Positions 51,753 to 60,859 of a DNA stretch of 64,000 nucleotides are shown here, piece after piece (the first letter of the stretch is position 1; each line of letters begins with the position of its first letter). Where the stretch lies: contig NZ_CP021978.1 in assembly GCF_004803895.1 (NCBI RefSeq), forward strand, positions 1,426,001 to 1,490,000, in the 5' to 3' direction. Both the position numbers and the translations under genes were made by a program. This DNA is from Streptomyces hawaiiensis. GTDB lineage: Bacteria > Actinomycetota > Actinomycetes > Streptomycetales > Streptomycetaceae. A model generated the notes under the pieces. It was not told the DNA's origin and ran no database searches. It worked only from the letters and a program-made list of their open reading frames with translations.

Positions 51753-52241
51753 ATGCCCAACACTGATCCGATGACGCAGCGCGTGGAGCTCGCCACCGTG
51801 AGAGACCGACTGGCCGTCGACGAGTTGATCACCGACTACGCGGTGGCGGTCGACGACGGTGACTGGGAGGCATACCGGGGACTGTTCGCCCCTCGGGGGC
51901 GGGCGGACTACCGCTCGGCCGGCGGCATCGAGGGAGAGGCCCGGGCCGTAGCCGCGTGGCTCGCGGAGAGCCTGCGGCTGTTCCCGGTGCGGCAGCATCT
52001 GATCGTCAACCGGCGGGTGCGCTTCGGGATCCGGGAGCAGGACACCGGCGACACGGCCGAGGTCCGGGCCGACTACGTCAACCCCATGGCCACCGCGGGG
52101 TCCGCTCCCGACTTCGTGTGCGGCGGCCGGTACGCCTTCGCGGCCCTGCGCACGAACGAGGGCTGGCGGCTGAGCGAGGTGGTCGTACGGGAGATGTGGC
52201 GGCGCCTTCCCGAGCCGCGGACGGCACCTGTGGTCAACTGA
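51753..52241 (+). CDS. SnoaL/NTF2-like protein
   Basis: 162-residue soluble protein of the NTF2-like fold: LAVDELITDYAVAVDDGDW, then YRGLFAP and HLIVNRRVRF stretches, as in SnoaL_4/ring-hydroxylating-beta-like proteins. A hydratase, isomerase or ligand-binding role is possible. ATG at 51753; the ATG at 51771 is an alternative. No partner enzyme adjacent. Confidence 0.83.
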   Translation: MPNTDPMTQRVELATVRDRLAVDELITDYAVAVDDGDWEAYRGLFAPRGRADYRSAGGIEGEARAVAAWLAESLRLFPVRQHLIVNRRVRFGIREQDTGDTAEVRADYVNPMATAGSAPDFVCGGRYAFAALRTNEGWRLSEVVVREMWRRLPEPRTAPVVN

Positions 52242-52309
52242 CCCGGCGTCCTGTGTCCTAGATCGTTCGCGGGGCGCACACTGGAGGCACCCGCGGGTAG
52301 GAGGCGCCT

Positions 52310-53875
52310 ATGAAGACGCTCGGCCACTGGCTCACCTCCCCCTGGCGCCGCTCGGCGGTCGCGGCGGTCGCGGGCGCCCTCCCCGTCCTCGCCTACCCCG
52401 CGCCGTCCCTGTGGTGGTGCGGCTACGTCGCGCTGGTCCCCTGGCTCCTGCTGCTGCGCACCGCGCCGACCGGGAAGCGCGCCGCGTTCGACGGCTGGTG
52501 CGGCGGCTTCGGCTTCATGCTGGCCATGCACCACTGGCTGCTGCCGAGCCTGCACGTGTTCACGATCGTCCTCGCCGCCCTCCTCGGCGCCCTGTGGGCC
52601 CCGTGGGGCTGGCTGGTACGCCGTCTCCTGGGCGGCCTCCCCTCCGCGGGGCAGGTCACGGTGGCGCTCCTGGTGCTGCCGTCGGGCTGGCTGGCCGCCG
52701 AGCTGGTCCGCTCCTGGCAGGGGCTGGGCGGCCCCTGGGGCATGCTCGGCAGCAGTCAGTGGCAGGTCGAGCCCGCGCTGCGGCTCGCCTCGGTCGGCGG
52801 GGTGTGGCTGCTCAGCTACCTGCTCGTGGCCGTCAACGTCGCGGTCGCCGTCCTCGTCGCGGTCCGCCGGGCCCGGGTGCCCGCCGTGGCCACTCTCGTC
52901 GCCACGGCCGCCGCCACCTCCGCCGCCTGGGCGTTCTCACCCCGCCCCGCCGTCGACGGCCAGGTCAGGATCGCCGTCGTGCAGCCGGGCGTCATCGCCG
53001 GCCCGGACAGCCGGTTCGCCCGCGAGGAGCAGCTCACCCGCCGGCTCGCCGGCCAGGACGTCGACCTGATCGTCTGGGGCGAGAGCAGCGTCGGCTTCGA
53101 CCTCGGGGACCGGCCCGACCTCGCCCGGCGGCTCGCGGACCTCTCCCGCACGACGGGCGCCGACATCCTGGTCAACGTGGACGCCCGGCGCTCCGACACA
53201 CCCGGCATCTACAAGAGTTCGGTCCTGGTCGGGCCCGAGGGCCTGACCGGCGAGCGCTACGACAAGATGCGGCTCGTGCCCTTCGGCGAGTACATCCCGG
53301 CCCGCTCCCTGCTCGGCTGGGTCACCTCCGTCGGCAAGGCCGCGGGCGAGGACCGCAGGCGCGGCTCGCAGCCGATCGTGATGAACATCGGGGACGATCT
53401 GCGGGTCGGCCCGCTGGTGTGCTTCGAGACCGCCTTCCCCGACATGACCCGCCACCTCACCCGGGAGGGCGTCGACGTGCTGATCGGCCAGTCGTCGACG
53501 TCCACGTTCCAGCACAGCTGGGCGCCCGAGCAGCACGCGTCGCTCGCCGCGCTGCGGGCCGCCGAGACCGGCCGCCCCATGGTGCACTCGACGCTGACGG
53601 GCGTCTCCGCCGTCTACGGCCCCAGCGGACAGCGCATCGGATCGTGGCTCGGTACGGACGCCTCCGCCGCGCGGATCTACGAGATTCCCCTCGCCCACGG
53701 CACTACGCCCTACGTCCGCTACGGCGACTGGACGGTGCACGCGGCGATGCTGATCCTCGCCCTGTGGGCCGCCGGCGAGGGCGCGCGGACCCTGTGGCTC
53801 AGGCGGTCCGATCCTGAACCGCGCGTACCACCCGCTCGCACAGGTCATGGGTCTCCAGCGCGTCCCGGGCGCTGA
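52310..53875 (+). CDS. lnt: Apolipoprotein N-acyltransferase
   Basis: 521-residue membrane enzyme that adds the third acyl chain to lipoproteins. About six to seven N-terminal helices precede a nitrilase-type domain from about 220, with the catalytic triad Glu in VWGESSVG, Lys in YDKMRLVPFGEYIP and Cys in VCFETAFPDM. ATG at 52310 follows GTAGGAGG. The last 77 bp overlap the convergent Gfo/Idh/MocA gene. Confidence 0.94.
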   Translation: MKTLGHWLTSPWRRSAVAAVAGALPVLAYPAPSLWWCGYVALVPWLLLLRTAPTGKRAAFDGWCGGFGFMLAMHHWLLPSLHVFTIVLAALLGALWAPWGWLVRRLLGGLPSAGQVTVALLVLPSGWLAAELVRSWQGLGGPWGMLGSSQWQVEPALRLASVGGVWLLSYLLVAVNVAVAVLVAVRRARVPAVATLVATAAATSAAWAFSPRPAVDGQVRIAVVQPGVIAGPDSRFAREEQLTRRLAGQDVDLIVWGESSVGFDLGDRPDLARRLADLSRTTGADILVNVDARRSDTPGIYKSSVLVGPEGLTGERYDKMRLVPFGEYIPARSLLGWVTSVGKAAGEDRRRGSQPIVMNIGDDLRVGPLVCFETAFPDMTRHLTREGVDVLIGQSSTSTFQHSWAPEQHASLAALRAAETGRPMVHSTLTGVSAVYGPSGQRIGSWLGTDASAARIYEIPLAHGTTPYVRYGDWTVHAAMLILALWAAGEGARTLWLRRSDPEPRVPPARTGHGSPARPGR

Positions 53876-54704
53876 GCACCTTGCCCGCCCGGACCGCGTC
53901 GAGGAACGCGAGCACCGCCTGCTCGATCCCGCGCTGCCGGGCCACCGGCACCCAGTCCCCGCGCCGCCGCACGGTCGGCTGGCCCTTGTGGTCGACGACC
54001 TCGGCGAGGTTGACGACCTGCCGTTTGGTGTCCTGCCCGGAGACCTCCAGGATCTCCTCGGCGGAACCGCTGAGCCGGTTCATCACCCCGAGCGCGGTGA
54101 AGCCGTCCCCGGCGAGCTGGAGCACCAGGTGGTGCAGCAGCCCGTCCCGCACGCGGGCGCGCACGGTCACGTCGTCGATCTCGCCGGGCACCAGGAAGCG
54201 GAGGGTGTCGACGACGTGGATGAAGTCGTCGAGGATCATCGAACGGGGGTCCTCCGGCAGCCCGATGCGGTTCTTCTGCATCAGGATCAGCTCGCGCGGA
54301 TGGTCCGCGCACTGCGTGTAGCCGGGGGCATAACGCCGGTTGAAGCCGACGGCGAGGCTCACGTCCCGCTCCTCGGCCAGCGCCACCAGCCGCGCGGAAT
54401 CGTCGAGCGCGTAGGCGAGCGGCTTGTCGACGTACGTCGGTACGCCCGCCTCCAGCAGCCGCGTCACGATCTCCGGGTGCACGACCGTGGGCGCGTGCAC
54501 GAAGGCCGCGTCGAGGTCTGCCGCGAGCAAGGAGTCGAGGGTGGTGTGCCGTCGCTCCGCCGGGATGTGCAGGCCCTCGGCGACCCGGTCGAGCGTGGCG
54601 GGGGTACGGGTCTGCAGGTGCAGTTCGACCCCGGGCTGGAAGGCGAGGACCGGAAGGTAGGCCTTCTGCGCGATGTCGCCGAGTCCGATGCAGCCGACCT
54701 TCAC
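53799..54704 (-). CDS. Gfo/Idh/MocA-family oxidoreductase
   Basis: 301-residue NAD(P)-dependent dehydrogenase. VKVGCIGLGDIAQKAYLPVL gives the Rossmann site and TYVDKPLA the conserved EKP-like Lys, followed by SLAVGFNRRYAPG. Substrate probably a sugar or inositol-like compound. GTG at 54704 follows GAGGAG. Lies 13 bp downstream of the FAD monooxygenase on the same strand, so they form an operon. Its 3' end overlaps lnt by 77 bp. Confidence 0.92.
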   Translation of the reverse strand: MKVGCIGLGDIAQKAYLPVLAFQPGVELHLQTRTPATLDRVAEGLHIPAERRHTTLDSLLAADLDAAFVHAPTVVHPEIVTRLLEAGVPTYVDKPLAYALDDSARLVALAEERDVSLAVGFNRRYAPGYTQCADHPRELILMQKNRIGLPEDPRSMILDDFIHVVDTLRFLVPGEIDDVTVRARVRDGLLHHLVLQLAGDGFTALGVMNRLSGSAEEILEVSGQDTKRQVVNLAEVVDHKGQPTVRRRGDWVPVARQRGIEQAVLAFLDAVRAGKVLSARDALETHDLCERVVRAVQDRTA

Positions 54705-54717
54705 GGGGCGGTCTCCT

Positions 54718-55902
54718 CTAACGGTTGCCTGCCGGGGTGTGCTCGGAAGCATACGGCCGCTGCGGGGGCGCCCAGGTCGCGATGCCGTCGAAGCTGCGCA
54801 GGAACAGGGCGGGCCCGGCCTTCGACAGTGCGGCCATGGCCGTGTCGCGCAGGGCGGTCCCGGCCCGGCTGCGGATGAGGCTGAGTCGGGCCGTCTTCAC
54901 GGCCTGGCGCGCGATGGCGGTGGTACGCGGCAGCCGGGCGGCGGTGTAGGCGGCGAGGTCGTCGCAGTGGTGGGCGAGCACGATCGCGTCCTCGATGGCC
55001 TGGTTGCCGCCCTGGCCCAGGCTCGGGGGCATGGCGTGCGCGGCGTCGCCGAGCAGGGCGATGCGGCCGCGGTGGTAGGCGGGCAGGGGCTCGGCGATGT
55101 GGTGGACGTCGTGGCGCAGGACGTCCTCGGGGCGGGTGGCGGCGAGCACGGCGGGGATCGGGTCGTGCCAGTCGCCGAAGCGGCGCAGCAGCTCGGACTT
55201 CTCGTCGTCGGGCGCCCGGCCGCCGGCGGGGGTCAGGGCGGCGGCGTAGGCGTAGACGCGGCCGTCCTTCAGCGGGTGGGTGCCCCAGATGCGGCCCCGG
55301 CCCCAGCTCTCGTGCGAGGCGAACCGGGCTCCGGGGAGGGGGATCACGACCCGCCAGGTGGTGAAGCCGGAGTAGACGGCCCCCGGGTGGCGGGGGAAGA
55401 GCGCCCCGCGCACGGCGGACCGGACGCCGTCCGCACCGACCACCAGGTCGGCTTCGAGGTCGCCGTCCGTGGTCGTGACGCGGGCCGCCCGGCCGGGGCC
55501 GCCGCTGTCGGCGAGGGCCGCGGCGGCGTCCGTGCGGACGGCGTCCGCCGGGAGCAGGGCGGCGAGACGCTCGATGAGGGTGGCGCGGTGCAGCAGCACG
55601 AGCGGGCCGCCGAAGCGCTCGGCGGCGGCCTCGGCGGAGGAGCGGGAGAGCCACCGCCCGCTCGGGGTGCGCAGGCCCCCGTCCCCCGACCAGGCGGCGA
55701 GGCCGCGGATCTCGTCGCCGAGGCCGATGACGTCCAGTGCGCGCAGGGAGTTGGGAGCGAGGGAGATCGCCGCGCCGACCGGTTCCAGTGAGCGGGCGCG
55801 CTCCAGCACGGTGACGTGCAGGCCGCGCCGGTGCAGGGCGACCGCCGCCGTCAGGCCCCCGATACCGCCGCCGATCACGACGGCCCGCCTCGGCTGTGTC
55901 AT
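54718..55902 (-). CDS. FAD-dependent aromatic monooxygenase
   Basis: 394-residue class A flavin monooxygenase. It has VVIGGGIGGLTAAVALHRRG at the start, ADLVVGADGVRSAVR mid-protein and IALLGDAAHAMPPSLGQGGNQ near 290. Similar to salicylate or zeaxanthin-type hydroxylases. ATG at 55902. Divergent from a TetR regulator with two operators between, and followed by a Gfo/Idh/MocA gene in the same operon. Substrate unknown, possibly the TetR ligand. Confidence 0.92.
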   Translation of the reverse strand: MTQPRRAVVIGGGIGGLTAAVALHRRGLHVTVLERARSLEPVGAAISLAPNSLRALDVIGLGDEIRGLAAWSGDGGLRTPSGRWLSRSSAEAAAERFGGPLVLLHRATLIERLAALLPADAVRTDAAAALADSGGPGRAARVTTTDGDLEADLVVGADGVRSAVRGALFPRHPGAVYSGFTTWRVVIPLPGARFASHESWGRGRIWGTHPLKDGRVYAYAAALTPAGGRAPDDEKSELLRRFGDWHDPIPAVLAATRPEDVLRHDVHHIAEPLPAYHRGRIALLGDAAHAMPPSLGQGGNQAIEDAIVLAHHCDDLAAYTAARLPRTTAIARQAVKTARLSLIRSRAGTALRDTAMAALSKAGPALFLRSFDGIATWAPPQRPYASEHTPAGNR

Positions 55903-55920
55903 AGCTCCTCCAGTAGTCTG

Positions 55921-55963
55921 ACTACACCTGTAGTGACACCGCCGACGTTACTACAGGTGTAGT
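55921..55963. promoter_or_regulatory. Twin TetR operators
   Basis: ACTACACCTGTAGT (55921-55934) and ACTACAGGTGTAGT (55950-55963) are each perfect 6-bp-arm palindromes with a 2-bp centre and are exact reverse complements of each other, centres 29 bp apart. They lie between the divergent monooxygenase and TetR genes. Confidence 0.85.
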
Positions 55964-55984
55964 CGGACGGGTAGCGTGAGCCTC

Positions 55985-56575
55985 ATGCCCGTACGCACCG
56001 CCGGCCCCGCCCGCTCCGACCTCGTCGCCGACACCGCACTGGCCCTGCTCGCCGAGCGCGGGATGCGCGGCCTCACGCACCGGGCCGTCGACGAGGCGGC
56101 CGGGCTCCCCCAGGGCTCCACCTCCAACCTCGCGCGGACCCGGCAGGCCCTGCTGGAACTCGCGGTGCGGCGCCTGGCCGACCGGGAGGCGCGGGTGCTG
56201 GGGCTGCACGAGATGCCGGACCCCCGGGCCGGGGCCGGCCCCCTGGCGGACGCGCTGGCCCTGGCGACCCACCGGGCCCTGACGGGCAACCGCGCCCTCA
56301 CGCTCGCCCGCTACGAACTGGCCCTGGAGGCGACGCGCCGCCCCGAGCTGCGGGCCTACTTCGACGCCACCGGCGCCCGCTTCCGGGACCAGCTCGCCGT
56401 CCTGGTCACCGGGATGGGCTCGACGGACCCGGCCCGGCACACCCTGTCGCTGATCGCCTGGGCGGACGGGCTGATGTTCAGCTGCGTGGCGGGGTCGTTC
56501 GGTGCCGAGGTGCCGAGCCTGGAGGAGGTGCGGGCCGGGCTGCGGGAACTGCTGGAGGGGATGATCGGGGGCTGA
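55985..56575 (+). CDS. TetR-family repressor
   Basis: 196 residues. The N-terminal TetR helix-turn-helix (RSDLVADTALALLAERGMRG and THRAVDEAAGLPQGSTSN) is followed by an all-helical ligand domain. ATG at 55985 (GTG at 55976 possible). It very probably binds the twin operators and represses the divergent monooxygenase operon and itself, released by an aromatic or lipophilic inducer. Confidence 0.93.
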   Translation: MPVRTAGPARSDLVADTALALLAERGMRGLTHRAVDEAAGLPQGSTSNLARTRQALLELAVRRLADREARVLGLHEMPDPRAGAGPLADALALATHRALTGNRALTLARYELALEATRRPELRAYFDATGARFRDQLAVLVTGMGSTDPARHTLSLIAWADGLMFSCVAGSFGAEVPSLEEVRAGLRELLEGMIGG

Positions 56576-56618
56576 AAATCTTGTGGTGCGGCGAGGGCGG
56601 CTCGGAAAGGATGCGTCC

Positions 56619-57131
56619 ATGACGAACGAACGCCATGAGCCCGCCACCACCGCCGACGAGCGCACCATGCTGGAGGGCTGGCTGGACTACCACCGCCGGA
56701 CCCTCGCCTGGAAGTGCGAGGGCCTGACCGACGCCCAGCTCCGCACCGCCGCGGTGGAGCCGTCCGAGCTGAGCCTGATGGGACTGGTGCGGCACATGGC
56801 GGAGGTGGAGCGGGGCTGGTTCCGCAAGGTACTCGCGGCCGAGGACGCAGGCCCGGTCTACTACACCGAGGAGGATCCGGACGGCGAGTTCCATCTCTCC
56901 GAGTCCGACACGTGGGAGGAGGCGTTCGCCACCTGGCAGTCCGAGATCGAGACCGCCCGGCGCAACGCGGCCCGCTTCGGCCTCGACGACATCTCCGAGG
57001 GCAAACACCGGCGCACCGGCGAGCGCTTCAACCTGCGCTGGATCTACACGCACATGATCGAGGAGTACGCGCGGCACAACGGCCACGCCGACCTGATCCG
57101 CGAGCGCATCGACGGCGCGACCGGCGACTGA
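56619..57131 (+). CDS. DinB-like (DUF664) protein
   Basis: 170-residue four-helix-bundle protein. It has GLVRHMAEVERGWFRKV near 50-65 and YTHMIEEYARHNGHADLIRE near 145-160, the metal-binding His pattern of the DinB/DUF664 superfamily. ATG at 56619 follows GGAAAGGA. Many such proteins use mycothiol or a metal to detoxify; substrate unknown. Follows the TetR gene by 43 bp. Confidence 0.88.
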   Translation: MTNERHEPATTADERTMLEGWLDYHRRTLAWKCEGLTDAQLRTAAVEPSELSLMGLVRHMAEVERGWFRKVLAAEDAGPVYYTEEDPDGEFHLSESDTWEEAFATWQSEIETARRNAARFGLDDISEGKHRRTGERFNLRWIYTHMIEEYARHNGHADLIRERIDGATGD

Positions 57132-57244
57132 CGTCACCCCCGCCACACCGGCGCCCTCCGTACGGGGCGCGAGATCACCCGTGCGGGGCATCCTGCGCCA
57201 GGTCCGAGGCCCCACCGAGGGCCGGACACACCAGAGTTGCGCGG

Positions 57245-57766
57245 GTGCATCGAACGACGACCACAGCGACGCTCCTGCTGACCGTGGCGGTCTCGGCCCT
57301 CTCCGGCTGTACGACGGTCCCGCATCCCCCCGCACCGGGGCCCCCGACGGCACCATCCAGGCCGTCGGCGCCGGAGCCGGAGGGTGAGGCGGAGACCCGG
57401 ATCGTGCAGGCGCCGGCCCGTGAGGCTCTGCAGCTCATCGAAGAGGCGTCCCACCGCCCGGAGCCGGCCGCATCGGCGTCCCGTCCGGCCGCACCCCCTG
57501 CGGCCCCGCCGGATCACGGGGCGCCGCAGCCCGGCCACCGCGACGCCCGCCCCCGCCCCGCCCGTCCGGAACGCCCCGAGCCCGCTCGGCGCGGCCCTCA
57601 GCGGTCGCGAACCGACCTCCCCTACGTGTCGGAGTCGGTACGGCAGGAAGTCGAGAAGAGCGTCCCGAACGGCGACGCGGACGTGTGCGCGCTGGGCAGG
57701 CGCTACGGGGGATGGCGGGCGGACAGCCCGGAGGCGACGATCTGCCGCGACACGTACCGGCGTTGA
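57245..57766 (+). CDS. Putative lipoprotein, Pro/Ala-rich
   Basis: 173 residues. GTG at 57245 begins a signal with lipobox SALSGC (Cys near 18), so the protein is lipid-anchored. A long Pro/Ala/Arg-rich disordered stretch follows. The last 50 residues form a small domain (SVRQEVEKSVPNGDADVCAL, then GRRYGGWRADSPEATICRD) with two cysteines, resembling tails of other Streptomyces secreted proteins. Function unknown. Confidence 0.78.
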   Translation: MHRTTTTATLLLTVAVSALSGCTTVPHPPAPGPPTAPSRPSAPEPEGEAETRIVQAPAREALQLIEEASHRPEPAASASRPAAPPAAPPDHGAPQPGHRDARPRPARPERPEPARRGPQRSRTDLPYVSESVRQEVEKSVPNGDADVCALGRRYGGWRADSPEATICRDTYRR

Positions 57767-57775
57767 CCCGTCGCG

Positions 57776-58276
57776 TCAGGGCCGCTGCCGTGGCGGCGTC
57801 CACGTCCCCGAGCCGCCCTCGCCCAGCCGGCACTCCAGCCGTGCGATGGCCGCCCACACGCCCTCGCCGTATCGGTCGCCGGTGAGGGCGGCGGCGGCTT
57901 CCCGGGCCCACCGCAGGTGCGTGCGGGCGGCGTCGCGGCGACCGAGTCCGAAGTAGTCGTCCGCCAGGTTCAGGTGCAGCGAGGGGGAGATCGCGATCAC
58001 CGCGGTCACCGCGAGGGCCTCCTGCCTGGCCTCCTCTGCCGCCGTCAACGCGCGCAGGTCCCAGGCGAGTTCGTCCGCCGGGTCGTCCTGGGTGTCGGCC
58101 AGGTAGTGGGCGAGGGTGCAGCGGTGCAGCGGGTCGCCGTGCTCGCCGATCTCCGCCCACAGGCCGAGAAACCGGCGCCGGGCCTCCTCCCGGTCCCCCG
58201 CGTGGTGCAGCATGACGACCTGCCCGATCCGCGTCAGCACGGCGTCCGGCGCCGCCTGCTCCTGTCGCTCCGCCAC
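57776..58276 (-). CDS. TPR-like helical-repeat protein
   Basis: 166-residue soluble, all-helical protein with tetratricopeptide-like periodicity (AGDREEARRRFLGLWAEIG, LHLNLADDYFGLGRRDAART). GTG at 58276. Such stand-alone TPR proteins are widespread in Streptomyces as conserved hypotheticals. Binding partner unknown. Ends 10 bp from the convergent lipoprotein gene. Confidence 0.8.
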   Translation of the reverse strand: MAERQEQAAPDAVLTRIGQVVMLHHAGDREEARRRFLGLWAEIGEHGDPLHRCTLAHYLADTQDDPADELAWDLRALTAAEEARQEALAVTAVIAISPSLHLNLADDYFGLGRRDAARTHLRWAREAAAALTGDRYGEGVWAAIARLECRLGEGGSGTWTPPRQRP

Positions 58277-58394
58277 GACGCCCTCCGCGCACTCGCCTGC
58301 TGTTCCCGCCGACGCTAACCGCAGGCGGGGGCGATCCGGCTCAGGCGGCTCCGGACACCGCCGGACCTGTCACGGCACGGCCGTACGGCCGGCG

Positions 58395-59078
58395 TCAGCC
58401 CAGGTTCGGGATCGTCCAGTCGATCGGCGTGTGCTCCTGCGCCGCCACCGCCTCGTTGATCCGGGTGAAGGGGCGGGAGCCGAAGAACTTCTTGGCCGAC
58501 AGGGGCGAGGGATGCGCGCCCTTGACCACGACATGCCGGGACTCGTCGATCAGCGGGAGCTTCTTCTGCGCGTAGTTGCCCCACAGCACGAAGACCGCCG
58601 GGTCGGGGCGCTCGGCCACCGCCCGGATCACGGCGTCGGTGAACTTCTCCCAGCCCCGGCCCTTGTGCGAGTTGGCCTCGCCGCCGCGGACCGTGAGCAC
58701 CGCGTTGAGCAGCAGCACGCCCTGCTCGGCCCACGGCATGAGGTAGCCGTTGTCCGGGATCGGCGTGCCCAGCTCCTCGTGCATCTCCTTGTAGATGTTG
58801 CGCAGGGACGGCGGGATCCGCACGCCCGGCCGGACCGAGAAGCACAGTCCGTGCCCCTGTCCCTCGCCGTGGTACGGGTCCTGACCGAGGATCAGGACCT
58901 TGACCCTCTCGAACGGCGTGGCGTCCAGCGCCGCGAAGACCTCCTCGCGGGGCGGATGGACGGGACCCTTCGCCCGCTCCTCCTCGACGAACTCCGTCAG
59001 CTCCTTGAACCAGGGCTGCTGCAGTTCGTCGCCCAGAACCCCGCGCCAGGACTCGGGCAGCATGGCGATGTCGGTCAC
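58395..59078 (-). CDS. ung: Uracil-DNA glycosylase
   Basis: 227-residue family 1 UDG that removes uracil from DNA. Motifs: ILGQDPYHGEGQGHGL (catalytic Asp), LLLNAVLTV, and GAHPSPLSAKKFFG (catalytic His). GTG at 59078 starts the normal N-terminus. A PafBC-type damage promoter lies 41 bp upstream. Confidence 0.97.
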   Translation of the reverse strand: MTDIAMLPESWRGVLGDELQQPWFKELTEFVEEERAKGPVHPPREEVFAALDATPFERVKVLILGQDPYHGEGQGHGLCFSVRPGVRIPPSLRNIYKEMHEELGTPIPDNGYLMPWAEQGVLLLNAVLTVRGGEANSHKGRGWEKFTDAVIRAVAERPDPAVFVLWGNYAQKKLPLIDESRHVVVKGAHPSPLSAKKFFGSRPFTRINEAVAAQEHTPIDWTIPNLG

Positions 59079-59118
59079 GTCAACGTCCTCACGATGTGCG
59101 GTCACTTGCAGGCCACAG

Positions 59119-59141
59119 AACCTACAGGCGACCACTGACAA
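59119..59141 (-). promoter_or_regulatory. PafBC-type DNA-damage promoter of ung
   Basis: On the minus strand TTGTCAGTG (59141-59133), N8, TAGGTT (59124-59119). This matches the RecA-NDp/PafBC consensus TTGTCRGTG-N8-TANNNT exactly. Predicted start near 59112, a leader of about 34 nt. Confidence 0.78.
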
Positions 59142-59170
59142 CGCGCCCGGGAAGCCCGCTGCCCGCTCCC

Positions 59171-60757
59171 CTACCAGGCGGTCTTGCGGTGCAGCTCCCA
59201 CAACATCATGATCGTCGACGGGTCCATGGCCCGCTCGGCGCCCGAGACGTCCCGGCTGGCCGCCACGTACTGCCGGCCCTGCCACAGCGGCAGCAGCCGC
59301 GCGTCGTCCACGAGGATCCGCTGGGCCGCCTCGAACTCCTTCTCCACGTTCGCGCGGTCGCTCTCCCGGCGCGAGCGGGGCAGCAGATCACCGGTGATCT
59401 CGGGGGCCGGGTAGGGCGTACCGAGGGCGTTCTGGTCGCCGACGAACGGCGCGATGAAGTTCTCGGCGTCCGGGAAGTCGGGGAACCAGCCGCGCCCGAA
59501 CACCGGGTACTCGCCCTTCTGGTAGCCCTCGACATACGTCTTCCAGGGGCGGCTCTTCAGGCTGATCGTGAACAGGCCGGACGCCTCGAGCTGGCGCTCC
59601 AGCTCCTTGAACTCCCCGGCGGTCTCGGAGCCGTAGCGGTCGCTCGTGTACCAGAAGGTGAGCGGGACGCGCTGGTTGATGCCCGCCTCGGTGAGGATCT
59701 TGCGGGCCTTGGCGACGTCGGGGTCGCCGTAGTCGTCGAAGAAGCCCGTGGTGTGGCCCGTGAGGCCCTTGGGGACCATGGAGTACAGCGGGTCGACCGT
59801 GTCCTTGTAGACCTTGTGGGCGATCGCCGCCCGGTCGACGACCTGCGCGATGGCCTGGCGCACGGCCTTCTTGTTCGCCCAGGAGTCCTTCGGGTTGAAC
59901 ACCAGGTAGTTGATGTCGGTGCCCGTGCCCTCGACGAGCTGGATCTCCTCGTCCTTGGAGGACTTGCTCTGGAGGTCGACGACGTCTCCGGCGGCCAGAC
60001 CGCGGTAGGTCACGTCGATCTCCTTGTCCCGCAGGGCCTTCACCATGGCGCCGGAGTCCTGGAAGTAGCGGACGGTCACCGCGTCGTTCCGGCGCTCCGC
60101 GTAGCCCTTGTAGTCGTCGTTGCGGACGAGGACGGCCTCCTTGCCGTCGGCGTACGAGTCGAGGGTGTACGGGCCGGAGCCGACCACGTCGCCGCCCTTG
60201 CGCAGGCTGTCCTCGGGGTAGGCCTTCGGGGACACGATCGACATGGCGGGGGTGGCGAGCACGAACGGGAAGGTCGCGTCGGGCTTGTTGAGGTGGAAGA
60301 TCACCTCACGGTCGCCGGGCGCCTGGACCCGCTCGAGGCTGCCCAGCAGACCGGCGGGGCCGCCGTTGACGTTGATCTTGCGGATCCGGTCGAACGAGTA
60401 CTTCACGGCCTGGGCGTCGAGCGCGTCGCCGTTGGAGAACTTCAGGCCCTCGCGCAGCTCGCAGCGGTAGACCTGGTTCGAGGAGTCGCTGAAGCCGCAA
60501 CTCTCGGCGGCGTCCGGCTGGGGCTCGCTCGCGCCCGTCGGATAGCTCAGGAGCGTTTGGTAGATGTTGCGGAACAGCTCCCAGGAGCTGTCCCACGAAG
60601 CGGCAGGGTCGAGCGTGCTGGGCGAACTGGTGGTGCCCACGACGATCGGTCCTTCGTCCTCCGGGGTGTCGGACGACAGCACGCCGCATCCGGCGAGCAG
60701 GGCCGATATGGACGCGATGGCCGCCACCCGCCGCAGGCATCGGTTCCGGTTGAACAC
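59171..60757 (-). CDS. Peptide-type ABC substrate-binding lipoprotein
   Basis: 528-residue family 5 (DppA/OppA) solute-binding lipoprotein. Signal with lipobox LLAGC (Cys near 21); SSPSTLDPAASWDSSWELFR near the start and the FSNGDALDAQAVKYSFDRI signature near 110. GTG at 60757 has GAGGAG 7 nt upstream. No permease or ATPase adjacent, so it is an orphan binding protein. Likely binds peptides or similar. Confidence 0.93.
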   Translation of the reverse strand: MFNRNRCLRRVAAIASISALLAGCGVLSSDTPEDEGPIVVGTTSSPSTLDPAASWDSSWELFRNIYQTLLSYPTGASEPQPDAAESCGFSDSSNQVYRCELREGLKFSNGDALDAQAVKYSFDRIRKINVNGGPAGLLGSLERVQAPGDREVIFHLNKPDATFPFVLATPAMSIVSPKAYPEDSLRKGGDVVGSGPYTLDSYADGKEAVLVRNDDYKGYAERRNDAVTVRYFQDSGAMVKALRDKEIDVTYRGLAAGDVVDLQSKSSKDEEIQLVEGTGTDINYLVFNPKDSWANKKAVRQAIAQVVDRAAIAHKVYKDTVDPLYSMVPKGLTGHTTGFFDDYGDPDVAKARKILTEAGINQRVPLTFWYTSDRYGSETAGEFKELERQLEASGLFTISLKSRPWKTYVEGYQKGEYPVFGRGWFPDFPDAENFIAPFVGDQNALGTPYPAPEITGDLLPRSRRESDRANVEKEFEAAQRILVDDARLLPLWQGRQYVAASRDVSGAERAMDPSTIMMLWELHRKTAW

Positions 60758-60772
60758 GCGCACGCTCCTCGA

Positions 60773-60803
60773 TCTGCCATACCAAGGGTCGGCAGACCAT
60801 ACC
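60773..60803. promoter_or_regulatory. Operator-like repeats upstream of the peptide-binding gene
   Basis: Inverted repeat TCTGCC (60773-60778) / GGCAGA (60791-60796), each followed on the plus strand by a CCATACC direct repeat (60777-60783 and 60797-60803). Sits 16 bp before the GTG at 60757. Confidence 0.5.
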
Positions 60804-60859
60804 GCAGTGCCGCGCCCGCTGACCCTCCCCGGTACATGACCTCTTGATCGATAAACCTT

